Part shown: one piece after another, positions 21,128-29,300 of the stretch | Position numbering within the stretch: position 1 is the stretch's first letter | Layout: the number at the start of each line of letters is the position of its first letter | NCBI GenBank assembly: GCA_002793215.1 | Contig: PFPU01000156.1 | Location: 1 to 33,045, forward strand | Direction: 5' to 3' | From: Flavobacteriales bacterium CG_4_10_14_0_2_um_filter_35_18 | GTDB lineage: Bacteria; Bacteroidota; Bacteroidia; Flavobacteriales; Flavobacteriaceae | Length of the DNA stretch: 33,045 nucleotides | The notes under the pieces: model-generated | Told to the model about the DNA's origin: nothing | Database searches by the model: none | Seen by the model: the letters and a program-made list of their open reading frames with translations, nothing else | Position numbers and translations under genes: made by a program

Positions 21128-21349
21128 CTATTTTTTTATTTTTTTTGCGCCGTAATAAGCACCAGCAATTGCGAGTATAAAAAGGCCTCCATCTATAGGA
21201 AAACCAGGTGGTGGTGGTGGTGGTGGTGGTGGAATAAATTGACCAAATGCTGCCGATGCAAAAAGCATTATAAATACTGCAGATAACAGTTTATATGGTT
21301 GTTTCAATTTTTTATTATTAGGGGCTTTCATAAAGCTTAATGGCAGCAA
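21128..21349 (-). CDS. Small secreted protein: signal peptide, polyproline, PID-CTERM-like sorting signal
   Basis: KLLSAVFIMLFASAAFGQ (signal peptide) - FIPPPPPPPPPGF - PIDGGLFILAIAGAYYGAKKIKK; second Met at 21331 gives the better signal peptide start; own TATCTTTG upstream. Confidence 0.75.
   Translation of the reverse strand: MLPLSFMKAPNNKKLKQPYKLLSAVFIMLFASAAFGQFIPPPPPPPPPGFPIDGGLFILAIAGAYYGAKKIKK
21207..21232. repeat. (GGT)8.67 trinucleotide microsatellite encoding polyproline on the minus strand
   Basis: Uninterrupted GGT repeats; eight consecutive CCA codons on the minus strand. Confidence 0.95.
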
Positions 21350-21373
21350 AATTACTATTATTTAAGCGATAAC

Positions 21374-21381
21374 CAAAGATA
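21374..21381 (-). promoter_or_regulatory. Bacteroidota -7 element (TATCTTTG) for the small PID-CTERM-like gene
   Basis: TAnnTTTG on minus strand, 24 nt upstream of the ORF start. Confidence 0.45.
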
Positions 21382-21578
21382 TAAAATTAATTTAACTTAA
21401 TTATTTTAAATATAGAATTATCCTATTGTAGAAACAACTCTATTCGATAAAACCCTAAAATTTTGCTGAAAATATTTTGCCAAAAAACGCTTGTCTAATT
21501 GACATTTAAGATTAACCATACCTATTTAGATTATTTTGAACTTCAAAACGAGTCGTTAAAACTTTTGAGGTAAAATTG

Positions 21579-21652
21579 TGGACCCACTTGGGCTCGAACC
21601 AAGGACCACCTGATTATGAGTCAGGTGCTCTAACCAACTGAGCTATGGGTCC
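21579..21652 (-). tRNA. tRNA with CAU anticodon (Met elongator, or Ile2)
   Basis: Minus strand GGACCCATAGCTCAGTTGGTTAGAGCACCTGACTCATAATCAGGTGGTCCTTGGTTCGAGCCCAAGTGGGTCCA; anticodon loop CTCATAA; acceptor GGACCCA/TGGGTCC. Confidence 0.93.
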
Positions 21653-21719
21653 CAATTGAGGCTGCAATATTAAGACTTTATTATTTGTTTTGCAATAATT
21701 TTATAAAAAGCTTTTTTGA

Positions 21720-22076
21720 TTAACCGTTTTTAAATTGTTGCTTTAAAACAACTTTTTGCATGAGTCGTTCAAGCACCAATTCAGTGAGTTTTAATACTAA
21801 TTTGCTGAGTTCAGTTTCACTAATGTCATTAATTTTTTTCTCCGAAACATCCAAGGTATACATAAATTGATTAAACGTTTGGTAATTATTTTTTACCAAA
21901 TTTTCAATGGCAACTTGTAGCTGATTAACTAGATCAAGGGGTGCTATTTTTGAGTCAAATTTGAGATTTATTCCGCCAAGCAATAGGTCTTTATTGAGTT
22001 GCACAATGAGATGCTGATATAGGTTTGCAGATAAACTTTTTGAAAACAGTTTAATTTCTGTGTTTTGAGTTTTCAC
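21720..22076 (-). CDS. Conserved hypothetical protein
   Basis: 118 aa ORF closely following the polyprenyl synthetase gene (4 nt apart); no recognised domain. Confidence 0.65.
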   Translation of the reverse strand: MKTQNTEIKLFSKSLSANLYQHLIVQLNKDLLLGGINLKFDSKIAPLDLVNQLQVAIENLVKNNYQTFNQFMYTLDVSEKKINDISETELSKLVLKLTELVLERLMQKVVLKQQFKNG

Positions 22077-22080
22077 TTTT

Positions 22081-23046
22081 TTATAGTGTTCGTTGCATTA
22101 AATGTTTTGAAAAATCTCTTAAAAGCTCTTTTTTAGCGTCGGCAACGGTAAGCTTGTTGACGTATTTTAAAGCAATCGTTGTAAAATAATCCATTTTGAG
22201 TTTCACTACTTTTGAAAGCTCATATTTGTTATAAAGCGCCACAACTTGAGCTACTTTTGTTGGATGGTTTTGCTTTTGGCTAAAAAGATTTAACAGGATT
22301 TTTTTATCAGATTCACTTGCTAATTCAAGACATTTTAAATATAAAAAAGTCTTTTTATTTTCAATGATATCACCTGCTTTTTGCTTGCCAAAATTGGTCT
22401 CCGAAAAAACATCCAAATAATCATCTTGAAGTTGAAAAGCAATGCCAAGATTCAATCCAAAATTGTAAATATTTTGCGCATCTGTTTCATTGGCTTTTGC
22501 AATAATTGCCCCCATTTTTAAGGCTGCTGCAATTAAAACAGAGGTTTTATAGCTTATCATTTTAAGATAATCTGAAAGACTTACCTCAGTTTGGGTTTCA
22601 AAATCCATATCTAATTGCTGTCCTTCACAAAGCGCTAAAGCCGTTTGATTAAACAGGTTTAAAAGCGATTTATGAGTGCGCAAATTATAGGCATCAAACA
22701 TTTTATAAGCCAAAATCATCAAGGCATCACCCGATAAAATGCCAGTTTCTAAATTCCATTTGTTATGAACCGTTTGGCAACCTCTTCTCAATGGGGCTTT
22801 ATCCATAATATCATCGTGAATTAAGGTGAAATTATGAAACATTTCTATTGCAACAGCGGCATCTAGGGCTTTTTTAGGATTGCCACCAAATAAATCACAA
22901 CTCATTAAAACAAGAATAGGGCGTAGGCGTTTACCTCCTAAATTAAGAATGTAATCTATCGGTTCATATAAATTTTTAGGTTCCTTAACGGATGAATTTT
23001 TAGTTAAATGGTCTAAAAACAAGTGTTTATAATCGTCTAAATTCAC
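22081..23046 (-). CDS. Polyprenyl (isoprenyl) diphosphate synthase
   Basis: GGKRLRPILVLMSCDLFGG; LIHDDIMD (first DDxxD region); FQLQDDYLDVF (second). Confidence 0.95.
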   Translation of the reverse strand: MNLDDYKHLFLDHLTKNSSVKEPKNLYEPIDYILNLGGKRLRPILVLMSCDLFGGNPKKALDAAVAIEMFHNFTLIHDDIMDKAPLRRGCQTVHNKWNLETGILSGDALMILAYKMFDAYNLRTHKSLLNLFNQTALALCEGQQLDMDFETQTEVSLSDYLKMISYKTSVLIAAALKMGAIIAKANETDAQNIYNFGLNLGIAFQLQDDYLDVFSETNFGKQKAGDIIENKKTFLYLKCLELASESDKKILLNLFSQKQNHPTKVAQVVALYNKYELSKVVKLKMDYFTTIALKYVNKLTVADAKKELLRDFSKHLMQRTL

Positions 23047-23087
23047 GGCGTATATTTTTATGTAAAAGTATTGTATTTTTTAAACAC

Positions 23088-24347
23088 CTAAACCTTAACC
23101 GTAATAATTTCGTTGAGGTTGGTGGTGTAGCGTGGCGACAATTGCTCTTGATTCATTTTCCATTGACGCCCCAAATCTTGACCGCCAAATTTTACCTTGT
23201 TCTGTCCAATGTGCTTATTCAGTTGATCTACAGTTTTCATCAAAGCCTCGTGTTTTGGATTTTCTTGCGTAAACAAGTTGTATTGTTTGATATTTGTAGG
23301 GGTGAGACCCATTACAATAACACCTGCCTTTTTATATTGGTAACCTTCCTTAAAAATTATTTTTAAACCAGCGGTGGCAATTTTCACCAAATCAATACTC
23401 GAATTGGTTGGGTAGGGGGTTTTTAGCACCATACTTTTGCTGTATTGTTGTAATTCTTTTCTGTGAAAATTGGTCTGCACAAAAACTAAAAGCATCTGGC
23501 AATGAGAGTTTTGCCGGCGTAATTTTTCGGCACAGCTAATTGCAAATGTTGACACGCGCTCATTAACACTTTCAAAAGTAGAATACATTTTTTCGAAAGA
23601 ACGCGTGGTGGCAATCGCTTTTTTAGGCTGAATGGGTTCTAAATCTAGCGTAGAAATACCTTCCAACTCCTTCTTTAAACGTAAACCCACCACGCTCATG
23701 TGCTGTTTTACCCAAGCGTCGGGAAGGTTTATAAAATCTAAGGCGGTATTGATATTGATGGTTTTTAAACGCTTGGCATGTTGCCTACCAATACCCCAAA
23801 CGTCTTCAATTTTAAGCCACTTCAAGGCTTTTAGGCGCTTGACCTCACTGTCTATAATATAAACGCCTTTGGTGGCTTCGGGAAATTTTTTTGCAATTTT
23901 ATTAGCCACTTTGGCTAAGGCTTTTGTCGGCGCAAAGCCAACACTTACCGGAATGCCCGTGCTTTTAACCACTTTAGCTTTTATCTGAAGTCCATAATTA
24001 TTTAGATTGACGTATTTAAACCCTTCGAGTTTAAGAAACGCTTCGTCAACAGAATAGATTTCAATTTTGGGTGTAAACTCCGATAAAATATGCATCACGC
24101 GCGTGCTCATATCGCCATAAAGCGCGTAGTTAGATGAAAATACGTGTATGTGATGTTGCTCAAAAAGCGCCTTAAATTTAAAGGCGGGCGCACCCATTGG
24201 GATGCCTAGTTTTTTGACTTCATTGCTGCGCGCAATCACACAACCATCATTGTTTGAGAGTATGGCAATGGGCTTTTCTCGCAAGTCGGGGCGGAATACG
24301 CGTTCACACGAAGCGTAAAAATTATTGCAATCTACCAGCGCAAACAT
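23088..24347 (-). CDS. umuC: Y-family DNA polymerase V subunit UmuC
   Basis: MFALVDCNNFYASCERVFRPDLREKPIAILSNNDGCVIARSNEVKKLGIPMGAP; EIYSVDEAFL. Confidence 0.96.
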   Translation of the reverse strand: MFALVDCNNFYASCERVFRPDLREKPIAILSNNDGCVIARSNEVKKLGIPMGAPAFKFKALFEQHHIHVFSSNYALYGDMSTRVMHILSEFTPKIEIYSVDEAFLKLEGFKYVNLNNYGLQIKAKVVKSTGIPVSVGFAPTKALAKVANKIAKKFPEATKGVYIIDSEVKRLKALKWLKIEDVWGIGRQHAKRLKTININTALDFINLPDAWVKQHMSVVGLRLKKELEGISTLDLEPIQPKKAIATTRSFEKMYSTFESVNERVSTFAISCAEKLRRQNSHCQMLLVFVQTNFHRKELQQYSKSMVLKTPYPTNSSIDLVKIATAGLKIIFKEGYQYKKAGVIVMGLTPTNIKQYNLFTQENPKHEALMKTVDQLNKHIGQNKVKFGGQDLGRQWKMNQEQLSPRYTTNLNEIITVKV

Positions 24348-24797
24348 CTAAACTAATTTTATAACAGTGGTAACCATACCCCAAATAACAAAATCGTTTT
24401 CGGCGGTAACTTTTATGGGTTTGTATTTTTCATTTTCGGCGATGAGCCAAATAAAATCCTGTTCAATTTTGATGCGTTTTACGGTAAACGCTCCGTCGAT
24501 AAAGCACACGGCAATTTTGCCATCTTTAGGCTCTAAGCTTTTGTCAATAATCAATAAATCGCCGTTGTTTAAACCGGCATTAATCATTGAATCGCCTTTA
24601 ACTCTGCCATAAAAGGTTGCCTCTTTGTTTTTGATAAACTCCTTATTTAAATCGATTGACAAATCTAAAAAATCGTCGGCAGGACTTGGAAAACCAGCAC
24701 TAATGCCTCCCTCAATAAAAGGCAAAGCCAATTCGGTAGCGGTTTCAGCCGAATAAATATCTAAATTATTAGCTTTGTGCAGATTAATAAGTCTCAT
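24348..24797 (-). CDS. umuD: UmuD-type S24 autopeptidase
   Basis: ISAGFPSPADDFLD (cleavage region), VKGDSMINAGLNNGDLLIID (catalytic Ser), GAFTVKRI (catalytic Lys); abuts umuC. Confidence 0.95.
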   Translation of the reverse strand: MRLINLHKANNLDIYSAETATELALPFIEGGISAGFPSPADDFLDLSIDLNKEFIKNKEATFYGRVKGDSMINAGLNNGDLLIIDKSLEPKDGKIAVCFIDGAFTVKRIKIEQDFIWLIAENEKYKPIKVTAENDFVIWGMVTTVIKLV

Positions 24798-24816
24798 TTT
24801 TTGGAGTTTGTTCTAG

Positions 24817-24824
24817 CAAAGTTA
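24817..24824 (-). promoter_or_regulatory. Bacteroidota -7 element (TAACTTTG) for umuDC
   Basis: TAnnTTTG, 19 nt upstream of the umuD ATG; enclosed by TAGC...GCTA inverted repeat. Confidence 0.55.
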
Positions 24825-24941
24825 GCTAAAATTAAAAAGCCAATCGAAAGCTTTTATCAAAATTTATATCCTTATAAAACGGACATAAATACAAATAAAA
24901 AGCATTTAGTAGATTATTTTTAATATTTTCGTAATACTTAA

Positions 24942-26066
24942 ATGTCCTATTTTTTGAAACGTCTAATAGTTTCCGTTACCAATGATTTAAGCTCCGACCA
25001 ACGGGTACACAAAGTTTGCACGACCTTGCAAACTATGGGTTTTGAGGTGGTGCTCATTGGTCGAATTCTAAAAAGCAGTGTGCCATTGCAGCGCACCTAT
25101 CAAACCGAGCGGATGCATTTATGGTTTACTAAAAGCTTTTTGTTTTATGCCAATTTTAATTTAAGACTCTTTTTTAAATTGCTATTTTTACGCAAGCAAG
25201 TATTGTTAGCTAACGATTTAGACACACTTTTGCCCAATTTTTTAATAAGTAAATTGTTTGGAATTCCGCTGGTTTACGACAGTCACGAGTTGTTTACCGA
25301 AGTGCCCGAACTCACCACAAGACCTCGCATCCAAAAAATATGGCAAAATATTGAAGCGTTTATTGTTCCAAAACTCAAACGTGTTTATACCGTTAACCAA
25401 TCTATTGCCAATTTTTATAACGATAAATACCACATTCCTGTTAAAGTGATTCGAAATATAGCCCCCGCTTACGCAGATAAACCACTTGACTCCGATTTTG
25501 TTAAAGCGCTTAAGGGAACAAAAAAAATGCTCATTTTGCAAGGCAATGGCATCAATATTGACCGCGGAGCCGAAGAAGCTGTTGCCGTGATGCCATTTTT
25601 AAATAACTGCGTTTTATACATTATTGGCGCGGGCGATGTGTTTGAAATTTTAAAAAAGTTAGTTGCTAATTTGGCTTTAGCCGATCGGGTTTTTATTAAA
25701 GATAAAATGCCTTATAATGAGCTGATGCGCTACACAAAAGCCGCCGATTTGGGCTTGTCGTTTGATAAAAATACCAATCTGAATTACGAATTTAGTCTGC
25801 CAAATAAAGTCTTTGATTACATTCAGGCGCGCACACCACTATTGGTAACCAACCGCAAAGAGGTGGCGCAATTGGTGCTCGAAAATAACATTGGAGCTGT
25901 GGTAAATTCGCTTGAGCCAAAAGCGCTGTCAGCTCAAATTGAAGCCCTTTTAAGCCATGCAGAATTGCAAAATGTTTGGAAACAGAATCTAGAAAAAGCA
26001 GCGCAAATTTACACGTGGCAAAACGAATCAAAAGCTTTAATCAAAATTTATAAAGACCTTGTTTAA
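24942..26066 (+). CDS. Glycosyltransferase, GT4-like
   Basis: Rossmann-like domains; VYDSHELFTEVPELTTRPRIQKIWQNIE; LILQGNGINIDRGAEEAVAVMPFL; LPNKVFDYIQARTPLLVTN. Confidence 0.85.
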   Translation: MSYFLKRLIVSVTNDLSSDQRVHKVCTTLQTMGFEVVLIGRILKSSVPLQRTYQTERMHLWFTKSFLFYANFNLRLFFKLLFLRKQVLLANDLDTLLPNFLISKLFGIPLVYDSHELFTEVPELTTRPRIQKIWQNIEAFIVPKLKRVYTVNQSIANFYNDKYHIPVKVIRNIAPAYADKPLDSDFVKALKGTKKMLILQGNGINIDRGAEEAVAVMPFLNNCVLYIIGAGDVFEILKKLVANLALADRVFIKDKMPYNELMRYTKAADLGLSFDKNTNLNYEFSLPNKVFDYIQARTPLLVTNRKEVAQLVLENNIGAVVNSLEPKALSAQIEALLSHAELQNVWKQNLEKAAQIYTWQNESKALIKIYKDLV

Positions 26067-27171
26067 ACACCTTCATATAATTGCTTTCGATATTCCATTT
26101 CCGGCCAATTACGGTGGGGTGATTGATGTATTTTACAAGCTAAAAGCTCTCCATAAATTGGGTGTTAAGGTTCATTTGCACTGTTTTTATGAAGACAGAA
26201 CACCTCAAACCGAACTCAATCATTATTGCGAATCGGTAAACTATTATCCGCGCCAAGCAAAGTTTAAGAGCTTTTTTTCAAGGTTACCATTTGTGGTGCA
26301 AACGCGCAATAGCAAAAGCCTGTTACAAAAATTAGCAGATGATAATTACCCTATTTTATTTGAAGGTTTGCATAGCACTTATCCACTTTTAAGGGCCACT
26401 TTTAAAAATCGAAAAACCATTGTGCGCGTTCATAATGTTGAGCATACCTATTATCAAGGCTTGGCAAACAGCGAAACCAATTGGTTTAAAAAGCTGTTTT
26501 TTAAAATTGAAAGTCAAAAATTAAAATCTTATCAAAGTATATTGAAAAAGGCCACTTTTGTGTTGAGTATTGCGCCTTTAGAACAGCTTTATTTTAAAAA
26601 TTTATTTCAGCAAACACACTACATTCCTGTTTTTCATCAAAATAACCAAGTGAAATCATTGAGCGAGAAAGGAGTTTATGCCTATTATGTGGGCGATTTG
26701 CGCATTGCCGACAATCGAAAAGCGGCACTATTTTTAATTTCAGTTTTTAAGAATTTAGATTATCCGCTTGTTATTGCGAGCAGTTTTAACAATCAATCTG
26801 TCGAAAATAAAATTAAAAAATCGCCTCACATTCGCTTTGTTAAAATTAACGCTCAGGCCGATGCCGACGCGCTTTTAGCCGATGCTCATTTAAATGTGAT
26901 GTTAACTTTTCAAAATACTGGCATCAAGCTAAAGCTGATAAATACCTTGTTTGCCGGACGCTTTTGCTTGACAAATAGCACTATGGTAAAAGATACCGGA
27001 CTTGAAAGCCTGTGCGGTGTTGCCAACACACTAAATGACTTCAAAAATTTGGTTAAAACCTATAAAAAAGAGGTGTTTACAAGCAATGATACCATTATGC
27101 GCGAACGCTATTTAGCTGATTTTAATCCGCTAAAAAATGCTCAAAAGTTAATTGATTTAATTTGGGACTAG
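26059..27171 (+). CDS. Glycosyltransferase-like protein
   Basis: IAFDIPFPANYGGVIDVFYKLKALHKLGVKVHLHCF; VRVHNVEHTYYQGLA; TTG start overlapping the end of the upstream glycosyltransferase gene by 8 nt. Confidence 0.75.
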   Translation: MFKHLHIIAFDIPFPANYGGVIDVFYKLKALHKLGVKVHLHCFYEDRTPQTELNHYCESVNYYPRQAKFKSFFSRLPFVVQTRNSKSLLQKLADDNYPILFEGLHSTYPLLRATFKNRKTIVRVHNVEHTYYQGLANSETNWFKKLFFKIESQKLKSYQSILKKATFVLSIAPLEQLYFKNLFQQTHYIPVFHQNNQVKSLSEKGVYAYYVGDLRIADNRKAALFLISVFKNLDYPLVIASSFNNQSVENKIKKSPHIRFVKINAQADADALLADAHLNVMLTFQNTGIKLKLINTLFAGRFCLTNSTMVKDTGLESLCGVANTLNDFKNLVKTYKKEVFTSNDTIMRERYLADFNPLKNAQKLIDLIWD

Positions 27172-29024
27172 TTTTCTATTTTCATTGACAATTCAAGCCA
27201 GCGCGCTTCTTTTTTTGTTAAAGTATTACTGATTTCCTGCAATTTTAGAGAATTTTCATTGATTTTTTCTAGGGCGATGTCATTGCTAGCAAATTGCCTT
27301 TCAATGGCTAATTTTTCCTTTTCTAATTTTGAGAGGTCCTTTTCTAATTGCGCAAACTCGCGATTTTCATTAAAAGTCAATTTGCTTTTTTGAGGTGATT
27401 TTTGTCGTGGTTCAAGTTTTTCTTTTAAGAGTTCTTCTTTTGGTTGAGAATCTTCATAAATTCTGTAATCGGAATAATTGCCTGGAAAATCGGTAATTTC
27501 GCCACCATCTTCCAAAATAAATAAATGGTCAACAAGCTTATCCATAAAATAACGGTCGTGCGAAACAACAATCAAATTGCCGGGAAAATCTAGCAAAAAA
27601 TCTTCCAGCACATTTAAGGTGATAATGTCTAAATCGTTGGTAGGCTCATCTAAGATTAAAAAATTGGGATTTTGAATCAAAACCGTACACAAATACAGGC
27701 GTTTTAACTCGCCACCCGAAAGCTTCTCAACATAATCATGTTGTTTTTTTCGGTCGAATAAAAAGCGCTCTAACAACTGTCCTGCCGATATTTTCAAGCC
27801 TTTGGCAAGTGGAATAAACTCACCAAATTCTTTGATGACTTCAATGAGTTTTTGACCTTGCTTAATTTGTATTCCCGATTGGGTGTAATAGCCAAATTTT
27901 ATGGTTTCGCCAACAATTACTTTGCCCGAATCAACAGGTAGTTTACCGGTAATCATATTTAAAAGGGAGGATTTACCTGATCCATTTTTGCCGATTAATC
28001 CAATGCGCTCACCACGGATAAAATTGTATTCAAATTTTTTGATAACTACCTTTTTGTCAAACGATTTAGAGATTTTATGAAGTTCGATAATTTTGCTTCC
28101 TAAACGCTCCATATTGATTTCGAGTTGCACCTTATAATCTTTGCGTCGCAAACTGGCGCGTTCTTTTATCTGATAAAAATCGTCGATTCGCGATTTTGAC
28201 TTTGTGGTACGCGCTTTTGGCTGTCGGCGCATCCAATCGAGTTCTTTTTTAAACAGATTTTTAGCTTTGCCAAGGGTGCTTTGCTCTAGCTCAATACGCG
28301 CTTCCTTTTTTTCTAAATAATTGGAATAGTTGCCTTTATAGCCGTATATTTTACCTTCATCTAACTCGATGATTTCGTTGCAAACACGTTCTAAAAAATA
28401 ACGGTCGTGCGTAACCATTAAAAGGGTGATTTTTTCTTTCTTAAAAAAATTTTCTAACCATTCAATCATCTCCAAATCTAAATGATTGGTGGGCTCATCT
28501 AAAATGAGTAAATCGGGTAGGTTAATTAAAATAATTGCCAGCGATAATCTTTTTTGCTGACCTCCGGATAAATTTTTTACTTTTAAATCTAAGTCTTCAA
28601 GCTTTAACTTTGACAGAATTTGTTTGTACTGCGTTTCAAAATCCCAAGCTTGATGGCGCTCCATCAAATCGAATGCCTTTTGATAAGCCTCTTCATCGTG
28701 TGGATTTTTTAAGGCGTGTTCGTATTGCTGGATGGCCTTGAGCGTGGTATTATCTGAATCAAAAACCGATTCTTCAACGGTCAATTCTTGATTTAGCATA
28801 TTTTCTTGCGACAGATAAGCTATTTTTAAGCCTTTTCTAAAAACAACCTCACCACTATCGGGCGTGTCTTTTCCGACAAGGATATTTAAAATGGTGGTTT
28901 TTCCGGTACCATTTTTAGCGATAAACGCCATTTTTTGGTCTTTATGGATGCTAAAAGACAAGTCTTTAAACAACAATCGGTCACCAAACGATTTAGAAAT
29001 AGTTTCAACAGATAAGTAATTCAC
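27168..29024 (-). CDS. ABC-F family ATPase (Uup-like)
   Basis: Two ABC domains (GTGKTTILN, LSGGQQKRLSLA; GKNGSGKSSLLN, LSGGELKRLYL) joined by a linker; no TM. Confidence 0.95.
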   Translation of the reverse strand: MNYLSVETISKSFGDRLLFKDLSFSIHKDQKMAFIAKNGTGKTTILNILVGKDTPDSGEVVFRKGLKIAYLSQENMLNQELTVEESVFDSDNTTLKAIQQYEHALKNPHDEEAYQKAFDLMERHQAWDFETQYKQILSKLKLEDLDLKVKNLSGGQQKRLSLAIILINLPDLLILDEPTNHLDLEMIEWLENFFKKEKITLLMVTHDRYFLERVCNEIIELDEGKIYGYKGNYSNYLEKKEARIELEQSTLGKAKNLFKKELDWMRRQPKARTTKSKSRIDDFYQIKERASLRRKDYKVQLEINMERLGSKIIELHKISKSFDKKVVIKKFEYNFIRGERIGLIGKNGSGKSSLLNMITGKLPVDSGKVIVGETIKFGYYTQSGIQIKQGQKLIEVIKEFGEFIPLAKGLKISAGQLLERFLFDRKKQHDYVEKLSGGELKRLYLCTVLIQNPNFLILDEPTNDLDIITLNVLEDFLLDFPGNLIVVSHDRYFMDKLVDHLFILEDGGEITDFPGNYSDYRIYEDSQPKEELLKEKLEPRQKSPQKSKLTFNENREFAQLEKDLSKLEKEKLAIERQFASNDIALEKINENSLKLQEISNTLTKKEARWLELSMKIEN

Positions 29025-29102
29025 AAAATAATTTTAAGATGTTGCAAAGTAACTAAACTTTATCGGTTAGATTGATAGATTTAAAGAGGCATCTTGTGTT
29101 TA

Positions 29103-29147
29103 TTAATTCATCCTACAAGGTTTTTAAAACCTTGTAGGATGAATTAA
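29103..29147. repeat. 45-bp perfect palindrome (22-nt arms, 1-nt centre)
   Basis: TTAATTCATCCTACAAGGTTTT-T-AAAACCTTGTAGGATGAATTAA. Confidence 0.97.
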
Positions 29148-29286
29148 ATTTAACGGCCAAGGTATTTTTATTTTTATTGGTTTGGTTTAAGAGACCCATA
29201 AGGTTTGATTCAAAATTTGTAAAGTTTTAAAGAACAACAATAAAACCTTATAGTAATTATTAAAAATCACTACTTTTAGGGTCAAT

Positions 29287-29294
29287 TATATTTG
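29287..29294 (+). promoter_or_regulatory. Bacteroidota -7 element (TATATTTG) for ABC transporter gene
   Basis: TAnnTTTG ending 6 nt before ATG 29301. Confidence 0.55.
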
Positions 29295-29300
29295 GCATTG

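Noticed and set aside
23142-23862. Plus-strand ORFs within umuC
   Set aside because: Antisense to conserved umuC sequence.
23088-24797. umuDC as evidence of a mobile element or phage
   Set aside because: No integrase, att-like repeats, transposase or phage genes nearby; umuDC is common on Bacteroidota chromosomes.
24942-27171. Two-gene glycosyltransferase cluster as a novel polysaccharide locus
   Set aside because: Only two glycosyltransferase-like genes, no polymerase, flippase or sugar-modification genes; insufficient to claim a system.
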